From positions 1 to 57,268 of the forward strand of contig NZ_JAANMS010000032.1 in the NCBI RefSeq assembly GCF_011250565.1: a DNA stretch of 57,268 nt, read 5' to 3'. Positions 35,225-43,653 of the stretch are shown here, piece by piece (the first letter of the stretch is position 1; each line of letters begins with the position of its first letter). The translations under genes were made by a program, and so were the position numbers. Under the pieces are notes generated by a model, which was not told where the DNA came from, did no database searches, and worked only from the letters and a program-made list of their open reading frames with translations. This DNA is from Nocardioides sp. IC4_145 (GTDB lineage Bacteria > Actinomycetota > Actinomycetes > Propionibacteriales > Nocardioidaceae).

Positions 35225-35811
35225 CCACGCTGGTCACGGTGGCCGGGGGCTCCTGCCCGGTCGCGCGCGAGGTGACCCGCCGCGCCGCGTCGTCGCTCGG
35301 CGTCCCCGCGGTCGCGACCTGGGCTGCCGACCTGCCGGCGGCGCTGCGCCGGGTCGTCGGGTCGTACGCCGTCGTCCCGCTGCTCCTCGCCGAGGCGACC
35401 GCGCTGTCGGGGTCGCCCGGTCGCGCGCTGGGGCCGCACCCGCTCCTCGCGGCCGCCCAGGCGTCCCGGCTGCTCGCCGCGGGCGTGCGACCCGGCCGTC
35501 CGGTCGTGCTCGTGGGCGCGCAGCCGGTCGACCGGCTCCACGGCGCGGCCACCCTGCTCGCCGACACCTGGACCGGGCCGGTGCAGGTGGCGACCCTCGA
35601 CGCGGGCGGGCCCGCCATGATCGACGTCGTGCGCCGCGGGGAGGTCGTCTCGCCGTACCTCCTCGCCCCCGGCCCCCTCCACGACCGCGTCCGCGACGAG
35701 GCGCTCGCCGGCGGCGCGGCCGTCGTGGCCGAGCCGATCGGTCCGCACCGGTTCGTCGCCGACCTCGTCGCCCGGCGGTTCCGCGCCCAGGTCCACGCGA
35801 CCGCCGCGTGA
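35221..35811 (+). CDS. CbiX/SirB-like protein with missing metal histidines
   Basis: 196 residues, related to sirohydrochlorin chelatases: TTLVTVAGGSCPVAREVTRRAA corresponds to the usual VAHGSRDP start, and VVPLLLAEATALS, EVVSPYLLAPGPLHDRVRDEALAGGAAVVAEPIGPHRFVADLVARRF to the later motifs. The chelatase histidine of the opening motif (AHGS) is replaced by Gly (AGGS), and the His of the second site is also not found, so ferrochelation is doubtful. Overlap with nirD ties it to siroheme/nitrite reduction. It ends just before repeat copy E. Confidence 0.72.
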   Translation: MTTLVTVAGGSCPVAREVTRRAASSLGVPAVATWAADLPAALRRVVGSYAVVPLLLAEATALSGSPGRALGPHPLLAAAQASRLLAAGVRPGRPVVLVGAQPVDRLHGAATLLADTWTGPVQVATLDAGGPAMIDVVRRGEVVSPYLLAPGPLHDRVRDEALAGGAAVVAEPIGPHRFVADLVARRFRAQVHATAA

Positions 35812-35825
35812 GTCGGGGCGGCCGT

Positions 35826-35893
35826 CGGGGTAGCAACGGACGTTCGTGTCCTCCCCGAGGTCTGGGCGGACGTTCCTGCCCGTTACTACCCCG
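35826..35893. repeat. Palindromic repeat family A, copy E
   Basis: 68 bp from CGGGGTAGCAACGGACGTT to CGTTACTACCCCG; the centre is more diverged than in other copies. It lies between the convergent CbiX-like and hydrolase genes. Confidence 0.88.
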
Positions 35894-35905
35894 CGGACGG
35901 GCCGA

Positions 35906-36796
35906 TCAGGGGCGGGGCTGGGCGCGGTCGACCATCGCGATGAGGTGCTCGGTGACCAGGTCGGACCGCTCGAGCGGGAGGTAGTGGCCGGCGCCGGGGG
36001 CGACGAGGAGCCGCGCCCCGCGGATGCCGCTGGCCAGCCGGCGGGCGTGCGGCGGCGGGGTGAGCCGGTCCGCGCTGCCGACCAGCACGACCGTCGGCAC
36101 GTCGTCGTACGCCGCCAGGCCGGCGAGCCGCTCGTGCTGCATGAGGTCGCGGTAGAAGCCCTCCATCGTGGCGGGCGGGCAGCAGATGAGCTGGTCGGTG
36201 GCCAGGCCGGCGTCGCGCAGCCGCAGGGGCTGGCCGAAGAGCAGCCGGTTGACGACGTACCGCTCGATCGACGGCGTCCGACGCCGCTCGCGCCGGGTGA
36301 GGTGGCGGGCGCGCCACGCCAGCACGTGCGGGATCGCCCGCTTGGCCGCCGGTCCGACGTCGGGCAGGCCGAGGGTGACCGTGCCGAGGTCGCCGGAGGA
36401 GGTCGAGACGAAGAGCAGGCCCCGGACGCGGTGGACGAGGTCCGGTCGTGCCTCGGGCAGCGCCATGAGGGTCATCCCGCCGATGGAGTGGCCGGCGAGC
36501 ACGAGCGGGCCGTCGGCGGCGTGCGCGTCGATGACCGCGCCGAGGTCGCGGGCGAGGTTCTCGACGGTGCACGCCTCGAGCGGCGACTCCTCGGACCGGC
36601 CGTGGCCGCGGGCGTCCCAGGTGACGACGCGGAGGTCGGTGCCGTACCGGTCGAGCAGGTCGCGCACCTGGTAGTGCCAGTCCTCCTCGTCGGCGGTCCA
36701 GCAGTGGGCGAGCAGGACGGTGAGGCCGGCGTCCTCGCGCCCGTGGGTGGTGACGGCGAGCGAGAGCCCGTCGTGGGTGGTGAGCGTGTGCCTCAC
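35906..36796 (-). CDS. Alpha/beta hydrolase
   Basis: 296 residues, single-domain alpha/beta hydrolase. The oxyanion region [32 protein letters not shown], nucleophile Ser in [10 protein letters not shown] (near 107), acid Asp in GSADRLTPP (near 240) and catalytic His in GAGHYLPLE (near 268) are visible. Cytoplasmic esterase or related enzyme with unknown substrate. GTG 36796 overlaps the ispF stop (GTGA), so co-translated with it. Confidence 0.9.
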   Translation of the reverse strand: MRHTLTTHDGLSLAVTTHGREDAGLTVLLAHCWTADEEDWHYQVRDLLDRYGTDLRVVTWDARGHGRSEESPLEACTVENLARDLGAVIDAHAADGPLVLAGHSIGGMTLMALPEARPDLVHRVRGLLFVSTSSGDLGTVTLGLPDVGPAAKRAIPHVLAWRARHLTRRERRRTPSIERYVVNRLLFGQPLRLRDAGLATDQLICCPPATMEGFYRDLMQHERLAGLAAYDDVPTVVLVGSADRLTPPPHARRLASGIRGARLLVAPGAGHYLPLERSDLVTEHLIAMVDRAQPRP

Positions 36797-37293
36797 GCGG
36801 GGTCCTCCCGGATCAGCAGCGCCGTGGCGACCGCCGCGACGCCCTCGCCGCGGCCGGTCAGGCCGAGCCCGTCGGTCGTGGTGGCCGAGACGGTGACGGG
36901 GGCGCCGACCGCGTCGGAGAGCGCGGCCTCGGCCTCGGCGCGGCGGGGACCGAGCTTGGGGCGGTTGCCGATCACCTGCACGGCCACGTTTCCGACCTCC
37001 CAGCCGGCGACCTGGACCCGGCGGGCGGTCTCGCCGAGCAGGGTCGCGCCGGACGCGCCGGCCCACTCGGGCTCCGCGGTGCCGAAGTTCGACCCGAGGT
37101 CGCCGAGGCCGGCCGCGGACAGCAGCGCGTCGCACGCGGCATGGGCCGCGACGTCGGCATCGGAGTGTCCCTCCAGGCCCTGCGGCTCGTCGGGCCAGGC
37201 GAGGCCGGCGAGGTGCATCGGCACCCCGGCGACGAGGCGGTGGACGTCGGTGCCGGTCCCGACGCGGATCCGGCCTGCGAGGTTCGGTGGCAC
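36793..37293 (-). CDS. ispF: 2-C-methyl-D-erythritol 2,4-cyclodiphosphate synthase IspF
   Basis: 166 residues, full-length trimeric enzyme of the MEP pathway (CDP-ME-2-phosphate to MEcPP). Metal ligands GTDVHRL (near 13) and [17 protein letters not shown] (near 42) are present, as are [26 protein letters not shown] and the final [23 protein letters not shown]. The usual DIGxHFP loop reads LGSNFGTAE. The GTG 37293 start has CATGAT 6 nt upstream. It is separated from ispD by three unrelated genes. Confidence 0.95.
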   Translation of the reverse strand: MPPNLAGRIRVGTGTDVHRLVAGVPMHLAGLAWPDEPQGLEGHSDADVAAHAACDALLSAAGLGDLGSNFGTAEPEWAGASGATLLGETARRVQVAGWEVGNVAVQVIGNRPKLGPRRAEAEAALSDAVGAPVTVSATTTDGLGLTGRGEGVAAVATALLIREDPA

Positions 37294-37298
37294 GGCGA

Positions 37299-37319
37299 GA
37301 TCATGCCTGAGGGATGATC
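37299..37319. promoter_or_regulatory. Inverted repeat carrying divergent -10-like boxes
   Basis: GATCAT-N9-ATGATC lies in the short gap between divergent ispF (37293) and the oxidoreductase gene. Each arm holds an ATGAT -10-like box 6-7 nt from a start (ispF GTG 37293; plus-strand GTG 37326). Both genes may start leaderless from this one symmetric element. Confidence 0.45.
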
Positions 37320-37325
37320 GGCCTC

Positions 37326-38888
37326 GTGCGGACGTCTCGCGGTGCGTGGTCGGTCGCAGGACTGGTCGCAGGCGTGGCCGGTCTTGCGACGTCGTACTGC
37401 GTCGCCATGATCCTGACGATCCGCGACTCCCCGGTCGTCGCCGTCGTCGAGCAGGCGATCCGGCTCGTGCCCGGGGGCGTCACCGAGAAGGCGATCCGCC
37501 TGCTCGGCGCCCTCGGCAAGCCGCTCCTCGTCGTGGTCGTGCTGCTGGCCGTCGGCGCGGCGTTCGCGTGGGCCGGCCGGATGCGGCGGCACTCGTGGTG
37601 GCGCCCGCTGGTCGTGCACGCCGTGCTGGCCGCGGTCGGCGCGGTGGCGGTGCTGCGGCAGCGGGGCGCCGGCGCGATCGACCTGCTGCCCGTCGCCGTC
37701 GGCCTCGGCACCTGGGTGGTCGCGCTGACCGTGCTCGTCGTGCCGCTGCGGCGCGCCGAGCTGGTCGAGTCGGCGGCCGCCGAGCATGACGCGGCCGACG
37801 ACCTGCCGGAGCTCGGGCGGCACACGCGGCGCGGGTTCGTGCTGCGGGCGGGCCTGCTGACGGCGGTCGGCGCGGCGCTGGCGGTCTTCGGCCGGTCGGT
37901 CGGCCAGGGCCGGCGGGCGGTGGAGAAGACCCGACGCCTGCTCAAGCTCGACGGCGTCACCGAGGGCGTCGTGCCCGTCCGGGCACGCGTCGACCTCGAG
38001 GACGTCACGCCGTGGCGGACCCCGAACGACGACTTCTACCTCATCCACACCGCGCTGGTCGTGCCCGCGATCGCCCCGGCCGACTGGACGCTGCGGATCA
38101 CCGGGATGGTCGACCGGCCGCTGGAGATCAGCTACGCCGAGCTGGTCCAGCGCGAGATCACCGAGTCCTGGGTGACGCTCACCTGCGTCTCCAACGAGGT
38201 CGGCGGCGACCTGGCCGGCAACGCCTGGTGGAGCGGCGTCCGCATCGCCGACCTGCTCGCCGAGGCCGGCGTCCAGGCGGGCGCGGACGCCGTCAAGCAG
38301 ACCTCCGACGACGGCTGGACCTGCGGCACCCCGCTCGAGGCGCTCACCGACGACCGCGGCGCGATGCTCGCCGTCGCGATGAACGGCCGGCCGCTGCCGG
38401 TCGAGCACGGCTTCCCGGTGCGGACCGTCGTCCCCGGGCTCTACGGCTACGTCTCCGCGACCAAGTGGGTCCGCGAGCTCGAGGTGACGCGGTTCGAGGA
38501 CTTCGACGCGTACTGGACCGACAAGGGCTGGGCCGAGCGCGGCCCGATCAAGATGGCCTCCCGCGTCGACGTGCCGCGGTCGGAGGCCGAGGTGCCGGCC
38601 GGCCCCGTGCGGTTCGGCGGCGTCGCGTGGGCGCAGACCGTCGGCGTCGCGGCCGTCGAGATCGCGCTCGACGGCGGCGCGTGGGAGCCGGTCGAGGTCG
38701 CGGACCCCGGCACGGACCACACCTGGGTGCAGTGGGTCGGCGAGCTCGACGTCGAGGAGGGCGACCACGTGGTCCGCGTGCGGATGACGGACAAGGACGG
38801 CAACGTGCAGACCGGCGTCGAGGCCGCGCCGATCCCCGACGGCGCCTCCGGGTGGCACGAGCGGTCGTTCCGGGCGGTGTCGGCGTGA
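37326..38888 (+). CDS. Membrane-anchored sulfite oxidase-like molybdopterin protein
   Basis: 520 residues from GTG 37326 (ATG 37314 is also in frame). The N-terminal 150 residues hold four or five hydrophobic helices, then a linker with [10 protein letters not shown] followed by another helix. The C-terminal 330 residues are a sulfite-oxidase-type Mo-MPT domain: [38 protein letters not shown], the Mo-ligating Cys in [22 protein letters not shown] (near 287), [24 protein letters not shown], and a dimerisation domain with [20 protein letters not shown]. Electron donor and substrate unknown. GTGA overlap with the SDR gene. Confidence 0.9.
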   Translation: MRTSRGAWSVAGLVAGVAGLATSYCVAMILTIRDSPVVAVVEQAIRLVPGGVTEKAIRLLGALGKPLLVVVVLLAVGAAFAWAGRMRRHSWWRPLVVHAVLAAVGAVAVLRQRGAGAIDLLPVAVGLGTWVVALTVLVVPLRRAELVESAAAEHDAADDLPELGRHTRRGFVLRAGLLTAVGAALAVFGRSVGQGRRAVEKTRRLLKLDGVTEGVVPVRARVDLEDVTPWRTPNDDFYLIHTALVVPAIAPADWTLRITGMVDRPLEISYAELVQREITESWVTLTCVSNEVGGDLAGNAWWSGVRIADLLAEAGVQAGADAVKQTSDDGWTCGTPLEALTDDRGAMLAVAMNGRPLPVEHGFPVRTVVPGLYGYVSATKWVRELEVTRFEDFDAYWTDKGWAERGPIKMASRVDVPRSEAEVPAGPVRFGGVAWAQTVGVAAVEIALDGGAWEPVEVADPGTDHTWVQWVGELDVEEGDHVVRVRMTDKDGNVQTGVEAAPIPDGASGWHERSFRAVSA

Positions 38889-39697
38889 GCGGCGGCCAGG
38901 GGTGCGCCGGGGACTTCGCGGGCCGGCGCGGCTGCGCGCTCGTGGTCGGCGGCAGCGGCGGGATCGGCCTCGCGGTCGTCCGGCTGCTCGCGGCGCGGGG
39001 CTCGGCCGTCGCGCTGACCTACCGCTCGCGTCCCGAGGCCGGCGCGGAGGCTGCCGCGGCGGCGCGGGAGCACGGCGTACCCGCCACCGCGCACGCGCTC
39101 GACCTCGGTGCGCCCGACGGTCCCGACGCTGCCGCGGTCGTGGCCACCGTCGCCGAGGAGCACGGCGGAGTCCACACCCTCGTCCACGCCGCCGGCCCGC
39201 ACGTGCCGATGACCCACCTGTCCGGGGTCGCGCCGTCCGCGATGGCGGCGCAGCTGCAGGCGGATGCGGCGGGCTTCTTCGCCGTCGTCTCCGCCGCCCT
39301 GCCGCACCTGCGCGCCGCCGCCGGCTCTGGTGCGGGTGGGTCGGTGGTGGCCGTGACGACCGCCGCGACCTCGCGCTTCCCGGTCCGCGACGGGCTCTCC
39401 TCGGCGCCGAAGGCCGCGGTCGAGGCGATGGTGCGCGCGCTGGCGGTGGAGGAGGGGCGGTACGGCGTGCGGGTCAACGCCGTCGGCCCCGGCATGCTCA
39501 CCGACGGCATGGCCGCGCGGCTGATCGACGCGGGCGAGCTCGACGACGGCGCGCTCGCCGTCACCCGCCGCAACATCCCGCTGCGCCGCTTCGGCTCCGC
39601 CGACGACGTCGCCGAGGCCGTCTGCTTCCTCGCCTCCGACCGCGCCGGGTTCGTCTCCGGCCAGAAGCTCGACGTCGACGGGGGCTACTCGGCCTGA
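38885..39697 (+). CDS. SDR-family oxidoreductase with altered catalytic tyrosine
   Basis: 270 residues. NAD(P)-binding CALVVGGSGGIGLAVVRLL (near 18-36), VHAAGPHV, VNAVGPGMLTDGM and IPLRRFGSADDVAEAVCFLASDRAGFVSGQKLDVDGGYSA match classical SDRs. The Tyr-x3-Lys motif reads GLSSAPKAAVEAM, so a Ser occupies the tyrosine position at Lys-4. The enzyme may be inactive or use an unusual mechanism as in DECR-type reductases. Overlap with the molybdenum protein gene indicates one transcript. Confidence 0.87.
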   Translation: MSGGQGCAGDFAGRRGCALVVGGSGGIGLAVVRLLAARGSAVALTYRSRPEAGAEAAAAAREHGVPATAHALDLGAPDGPDAAAVVATVAEEHGGVHTLVHAAGPHVPMTHLSGVAPSAMAAQLQADAAGFFAVVSAALPHLRAAAGSGAGGSVVAVTTAATSRFPVRDGLSSAPKAAVEAMVRALAVEEGRYGVRVNAVGPGMLTDGMAARLIDAGELDDGALAVTRRNIPLRRFGSADDVAEAVCFLASDRAGFVSGQKLDVDGGYSA

Positions 39698-39706
39698 CCG
39701 GGTCGG

Positions 39707-39834
39707 TTCATCAAGGTATGCAGGGGAACCGACGCCGGCGGTGGTGTCGGTTCGGCTGCATACCTTGATGAAGCAACACTCCCCACGGTGGATTCACACG
39801 GGGGAGTGACGGCTCGCCTGCATACCTTGATGAA
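39707..39834. repeat. Inverted-repeat family B, copy 1 (three arms)
   Basis: TTCATCAAGGTATGCAG at 39707-39723 and its exact complement at 39756-39772 and again at 39818-39834. Loops contain further inverted pairs: AACCGAC/GTCGGTT, and CACTCCCC (39777) with GGGGAGTG (39801). It lies in the 168-bp gap between the convergent SDR and C39 genes, which otherwise holds nothing I recognise. A second copy is at 57133. Confidence 0.9.
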
Positions 39835-39865
39835 CCAACACCCGCGGCGAGCCGATCCGGCCCGG

Positions 39866-41140
39866 CTACCAGGTGCCGTTGGACTTCGGCAGCGGGTGGG
39901 CGTCGTCGTGGATGACGTAGGCGAGGCCGCCGGACCGGGGGAGCCAGGCGTTCTCGAGCTGGCCGCGGTCGTAGGTGCGGCGGACGCCGGCGTTGGTGGG
40001 GGCGGCGGGGTCGTTGACCACCACGTCGCCGGTCTTCGTGAAGCCGACGATCACCAGCAGGTGGCCGTTGGTGGCCGAGATCGGGGCGCCGGAGAGCTGA
40101 CCGCGACCGAACGACACCGACACCACGACCGGGATGCCCGCCTTGACGAGCCGCTCGGCCTCTCGGAGCGACCGCAGCCGCGTGACGAACGCGTTGCCGG
40201 CCAGCGGGGCGGCGTACGCCGTGTTGAAGGGCCAGTTGCCGGTGCCGCGGTACGCCGCGTCGTACGTCATCCGCGCGGCGTGGTCGACCCACGGGTCGGG
40301 ATGGCCGGAGCCGACCCAGGCGCGGTCGGCCGCGGCGGGCAGCGCGCCGTAGTAGCCGAGCACCATCGAGGTCGACGTCGGCGAGCACCACGCCTCGCCG
40401 CCGTTGCCCCACTGCGGGGAGTGGCCCTGGTGGATCATCTGGCTGTAGCGCGGGACGTCGAGCACGATGCCGCGGGCCACGCCCGGCTTCGAGGTGGCGA
40501 CCGGGCCGGACGGCAGCCGCGAGGCGACCGCGCCGACGGTGTCGAGGGTCGCCTTCGCCTGGGTGCCGGTGCGGCGGGCCAGCGAGACGCGGAGCTGGTA
40601 GGACGTCAGGCCCTTCTTGGCCTTCCACGTGTCGACGTTGACGTCGGCGAGGTCGTCGCCCTGGCCGCCGACGCTGGTGCGCTTGGAGAACTCGTCGCCG
40701 GAGGTCCAGCGACCAAGGACGTCCCAGCTGGACTGCCCGCCGCCGGCCGCGCGCCCGCGGACCGACACCTCGATCCAGCTGTCGCCGGTGGTGGTCGCCG
40801 ACCAGGAGCCGATCAGCTCGGTCAGCGCGAAGCCCGGCTTGGTCCACGGCGAGAGCCAGTGCCCGACGTCGTACGCCGTCCCGTCGAGCTTGCGCCGGCC
40901 GTTGGCGGCCTTCTTCTGCACGACGGTCCCCCGGGTGACCCGGGTCGCGACGAGCCGGCCGCTGCGGAGCTCGGCGGGGGTGTCCCACTGCTCGTAGGCG
41001 ATCTGCCGCGCCCCCGCCTTCGCGGCCGGAGCAGCCGGAGCGCCGCCGGGAGCCGCCGAGGCGGGCGACACGGGCGCCAGGAAGGCGCCGGTGAGGGCCA
41101 GGGACATCAGGGGGAGGGAGAGGGGGAGGAGGCGCCGCAT
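39866..41140 (-). CDS. Secreted C39-family peptidase-like protein
   Basis: 424 residues. Signal peptide MRRLLPLSLPLMSLALTGA ending near SPASAAPG. Residues about 50-200 form a beta-rich region with WDTPAELRSGRLVATRV and ELIGSWSATTTGDSWIEVSV. The last 210 residues are a Peptidase_C39_2 domain: VPRYSQMIHQGHSPQWGNGGEAWCSPTSTSMVLGYYG (Cys nucleophile near 250), GHLLVIVGFTKTGDVVVNDPA (His and Asp near 362-378). An extracellular cysteine peptidase, perhaps acting on peptidoglycan-linked or peptide substrates. ATG 41140 has TACCGT 7 nt upstream. Confidence 0.88.
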   Translation of the reverse strand: MRRLLPLSLPLMSLALTGAFLAPVSPASAAPGGAPAAPAAKAGARQIAYEQWDTPAELRSGRLVATRVTRGTVVQKKAANGRRKLDGTAYDVGHWLSPWTKPGFALTELIGSWSATTTGDSWIEVSVRGRAAGGGQSSWDVLGRWTSGDEFSKRTSVGGQGDDLADVNVDTWKAKKGLTSYQLRVSLARRTGTQAKATLDTVGAVASRLPSGPVATSKPGVARGIVLDVPRYSQMIHQGHSPQWGNGGEAWCSPTSTSMVLGYYGALPAAADRAWVGSGHPDPWVDHAARMTYDAAYRGTGNWPFNTAYAAPLAGNAFVTRLRSLREAERLVKAGIPVVVSVSFGRGQLSGAPISATNGHLLVIVGFTKTGDVVVNDPAAPTNAGVRRTYDRGQLENAWLPRSGGLAYVIHDDAHPLPKSNGTW

Positions 41141-41249
41141 GACATCCACGGTAAGTCACATCCGTCCCACCAGCCACAGGAACGGACGAGCGGGGGAGCC
41201 GGCCGCCGACGATGCGGGGCGCGCCCCGCCGCGTCCCTAGACTGACGGG

Positions 41250-42692
41250 GTGACCCTGAGGCTCTACGACACCGCGACGCGCGAGGTGCGCGACTTCGTC
41301 CCCCTGGAGGAGGGGAGGGCGGGTGTCTACGTCTGCGGTCTCACGGTCCAGTCCGAGCCCCACGTCGGCCACGTCCGCTCGGGCGTCAACTTCGACGTCC
41401 TCCAGCGGTGGCTGCGGCACTCCGGCTACGAGGTGACGTTCATCCGCAACGTCACCGACATCGACGACAAGATCCTCGCCAAGGCCGAGGCGCAGGGCCG
41501 CCCGTGGTACGCCCACGCCGCGGTCATGAAGCGCGAGCTCGACCGGGCGTACGCCGCGCTGAACGTCGCGCCCCCGACGTACGAGCCCGCCGCCACCGGC
41601 CACGTGCCCGAGATGGTCGAGCTCATCGAGACGCTCATCGAGAAGGGTCACGCGTACGCCGCCGAGGACGGCTCCGGCGACGTGTACTTCGACGTCCGGT
41701 CCTGGCCGGCGTACGGCGAGCTGACCTCCCAGCGCATCGACGACATGGAGGCCGCCGAGGACGCCACTGCCCAGGAGATCGGCCAGCGGAAGCGCGACCC
41801 GCGCGACTTCGCCCTGTGGAAGGGCCGCAAGGAGTCCGAGCCGGCGACCGCGTCCTGGCCGAGCCCGTGGGGCCGCGGCCGCCCGGGGTGGCACATCGAG
41901 TGCTCGGCGATGGCCGGGAAGTACCTCGGCAGCGCCTTCGACATCCACGGCGGCGGCGTCGACCTGCGGTTCCCGCACCACGAGAACGAGCAGGCCCAGT
42001 CCCGCGCGGCGGGGCACCCGTTCGCGTCGTACTGGATGCACAACGCCTGGATCACGACCGCCGGCGAGAAGATGAGCAAGTCGCTCGGCAACAGCCTGAC
42101 GATCCCCTCGGTGCTGCAGCGCTTTCGCGGGATCGAGCTGCGGTTCTACCTCGTCGCGGCGCACTACCGCTCGCACGTGGAGTTCAGCTTCGAGGCGCTG
42201 GAGGAGTCCGCGGCCGGCTTCGCCCGGGTCGAGGGGTTCCTCGACCGGGTCGGCGGCGCCGCCGAGGTCGAGAAGGGCGCGCTGCCGCAGGCGTTCGCCG
42301 ACGCGATGGACGACGACCTGGGCACGCCGGCGGCCGTGGCCGTGCTCTACGACGCCGTGCGCGAGGGCAACCGGCTGCTGCAAGCCGGCGACGCCGCCGC
42401 GGCCCGCGAGCAGGCCGGCGCCGTGCGCACCATGCTCGACGTCCTCGGGCTCGACCCCGCGGACCCCGCCTGGGGCACCGGCTCCGGCGGCGCCGGCAAG
42501 GCCGACGCACTGACCACCGCCGTGGACGTCCTCGTCCGCGGCCTGCTCGACCAGCGGGCCGAGGCCCGCGCGGCGAAGGACTTCGCCGCCGCCGACGCCA
42601 TCCGGGACCGGATCAAGGCCGCCGGCGTCGAGGTCGAGGACACCCCCGAGGGCCCCCGTTGGTCGCTCGGCAACACAGGGAGCACTGTCTGA
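41250..42692 (+). CDS. cysS: Cysteine-tRNA ligase
   Basis: 480 residues, class I aminoacyl-tRNA synthetase charging tRNA-Cys. Visible: Zn-binding Cys in [20 protein letters not shown] with the HIGH-type HVGH (near 36), [35 protein letters not shown], and [10 protein letters not shown] (KMSKS near 273). The C-terminal helical domain ends with [27 protein letters not shown]. It is a true CysS rather than MshC: general anticodon-binding end is present. Leaderless: TAGACT 6 nt before GTG 41250. Its stop shares bases with the trmH-type start (TGATG). Confidence 0.96.
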   Translation: MTLRLYDTATREVRDFVPLEEGRAGVYVCGLTVQSEPHVGHVRSGVNFDVLQRWLRHSGYEVTFIRNVTDIDDKILAKAEAQGRPWYAHAAVMKRELDRAYAALNVAPPTYEPAATGHVPEMVELIETLIEKGHAYAAEDGSGDVYFDVRSWPAYGELTSQRIDDMEAAEDATAQEIGQRKRDPRDFALWKGRKESEPATASWPSPWGRGRPGWHIECSAMAGKYLGSAFDIHGGGVDLRFPHHENEQAQSRAAGHPFASYWMHNAWITTAGEKMSKSLGNSLTIPSVLQRFRGIELRFYLVAAHYRSHVEFSFEALEESAAGFARVEGFLDRVGGAAEVEKGALPQAFADAMDDDLGTPAAVAVLYDAVREGNRLLQAGDAAAAREQAGAVRTMLDVLGLDPADPAWGTGSGGAGKADALTTAVDVLVRGLLDQRAEARAAKDFAAADAIRDRIKAAGVEVEDTPEGPRWSLGNTGSTV

Positions 42693-43642
42693 TGGCAGGG
42701 AACAGCCAGCGCAAGGGCGCGATCAGCAAGGGCGGCAAGGGCCCGACGGTCGGCTCGGGCGGGCGCGTCAAGCGCGGCCTGGAGGGCAAGGGCCCGACGC
42801 CGAAGGCGAAGGACCGGCCCTACCACAAGGCCTACAAGGAGGCGCAGCGCAACGAGCGCAGCGAGCGCCGTGCCCCGGCCCGGCCGCGCAAGAAGAAGAG
42901 CAGCGACGTCGAGTGGATCGCCGGGCGCAACGCGGTCGTCGAGGCGCTGCGCGAGGGCGTGCCGGTGACGGCCGTCCACGTCGCCGAGGGCGCCGAGCGC
43001 GACGGCCGGCTGCGCGAGGCCTTCCGGCTGGCGTCGGAGAAGGGCATCGGGCTGCTCGAGGTGCCGCGCAACGAGCTGGACCGGATCACCAGCGGCGCGG
43101 TCCACCAGGGCCTGGTCGCGAAGATCCCGGCCTACGAGTACGCCCACCCCGACGACCTGCTCGACGCCGCCGACGAGGCCGGCGAGAAGCCGCTCATCGT
43201 CGTGCTCGACCAGATCACCGACCCGCGCAACCTCGGGGCGATCGTCCGCTCCGCCGCCGGGTTCGGCGCCCACGGCGTCGTCATCCCCGAGCGCCGCGCG
43301 GCGAGCATGACCGCGGCCGCGTGGAAGACCAGCGCCGGCGCCGCCGCCCGGATCCCGGTCGCGCAGACCGTCAACCTGGTCCGGCAGCTCAAGGCCTACC
43401 AGGACGCGGGCTGCATGGTCATCGGCCTCGCCGCCGACGGCGAGGTCTCCCTGCCCGACCTCGAGCTGGCCGACGGCCCGCTGGTCGTCGTCATCGGCGC
43501 CGAGGGCGGCGGCCTGTCCCGGCTCGTGGCCGAGACGTGCGACCAGCTCGTCTCGATCCCGATGGTCAACTCCCTGGAGTCGCTCAACGCCGGCGTGGCC
43601 GCCTCGGTCACCCTGTACGCCGTCGCGCAGGCACGCAGCTGA
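42692..43642 (+). CDS. rlmB: 23S rRNA 2'-O-methyltransferase, TrmH/RlmB family
   Basis: 316 residues. A basic, Lys/Gly-rich N-terminal extension of about 70 residues precedes the substrate-binding domain (EWIAGRNAVVEALREGVPVTAVHVAEGAERDGRL, GAVHQGLVAKIPAYEY) and the SPOUT knot: VLDQITDPRNLGAIVRSAAGFGAHGVVIP, VIGAEGGGLSRL, IPMVNSLESLNAGVAASVTLY. It methylates rRNA ribose using S-adenosylmethionine. The cysS-rlmB pair is standard in actinobacteria. Confidence 0.95.
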   Translation: MAGNSQRKGAISKGGKGPTVGSGGRVKRGLEGKGPTPKAKDRPYHKAYKEAQRNERSERRAPARPRKKKSSDVEWIAGRNAVVEALREGVPVTAVHVAEGAERDGRLREAFRLASEKGIGLLEVPRNELDRITSGAVHQGLVAKIPAYEYAHPDDLLDAADEAGEKPLIVVLDQITDPRNLGAIVRSAAGFGAHGVVIPERRAASMTAAAWKTSAGAAARIPVAQTVNLVRQLKAYQDAGCMVIGLAADGEVSLPDLELADGPLVVVIGAEGGGLSRLVAETCDQLVSIPMVNSLESLNAGVAASVTLYAVAQARS

Positions 43643-43653
43643 GGCTGCCCCGG

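Noticed and set aside
41141..41249. T-box or other leader RNA before cysS
   Set aside because: TAGACT lies 6 nt before the start codon, indicating a leaderless transcript; no T-box sequence is seen.
39711..42383. 890-codon minus frame including part of cysS antisense
   Set aside because: cysS on plus is unmistakable, and the C39 gene lies in a different minus frame.
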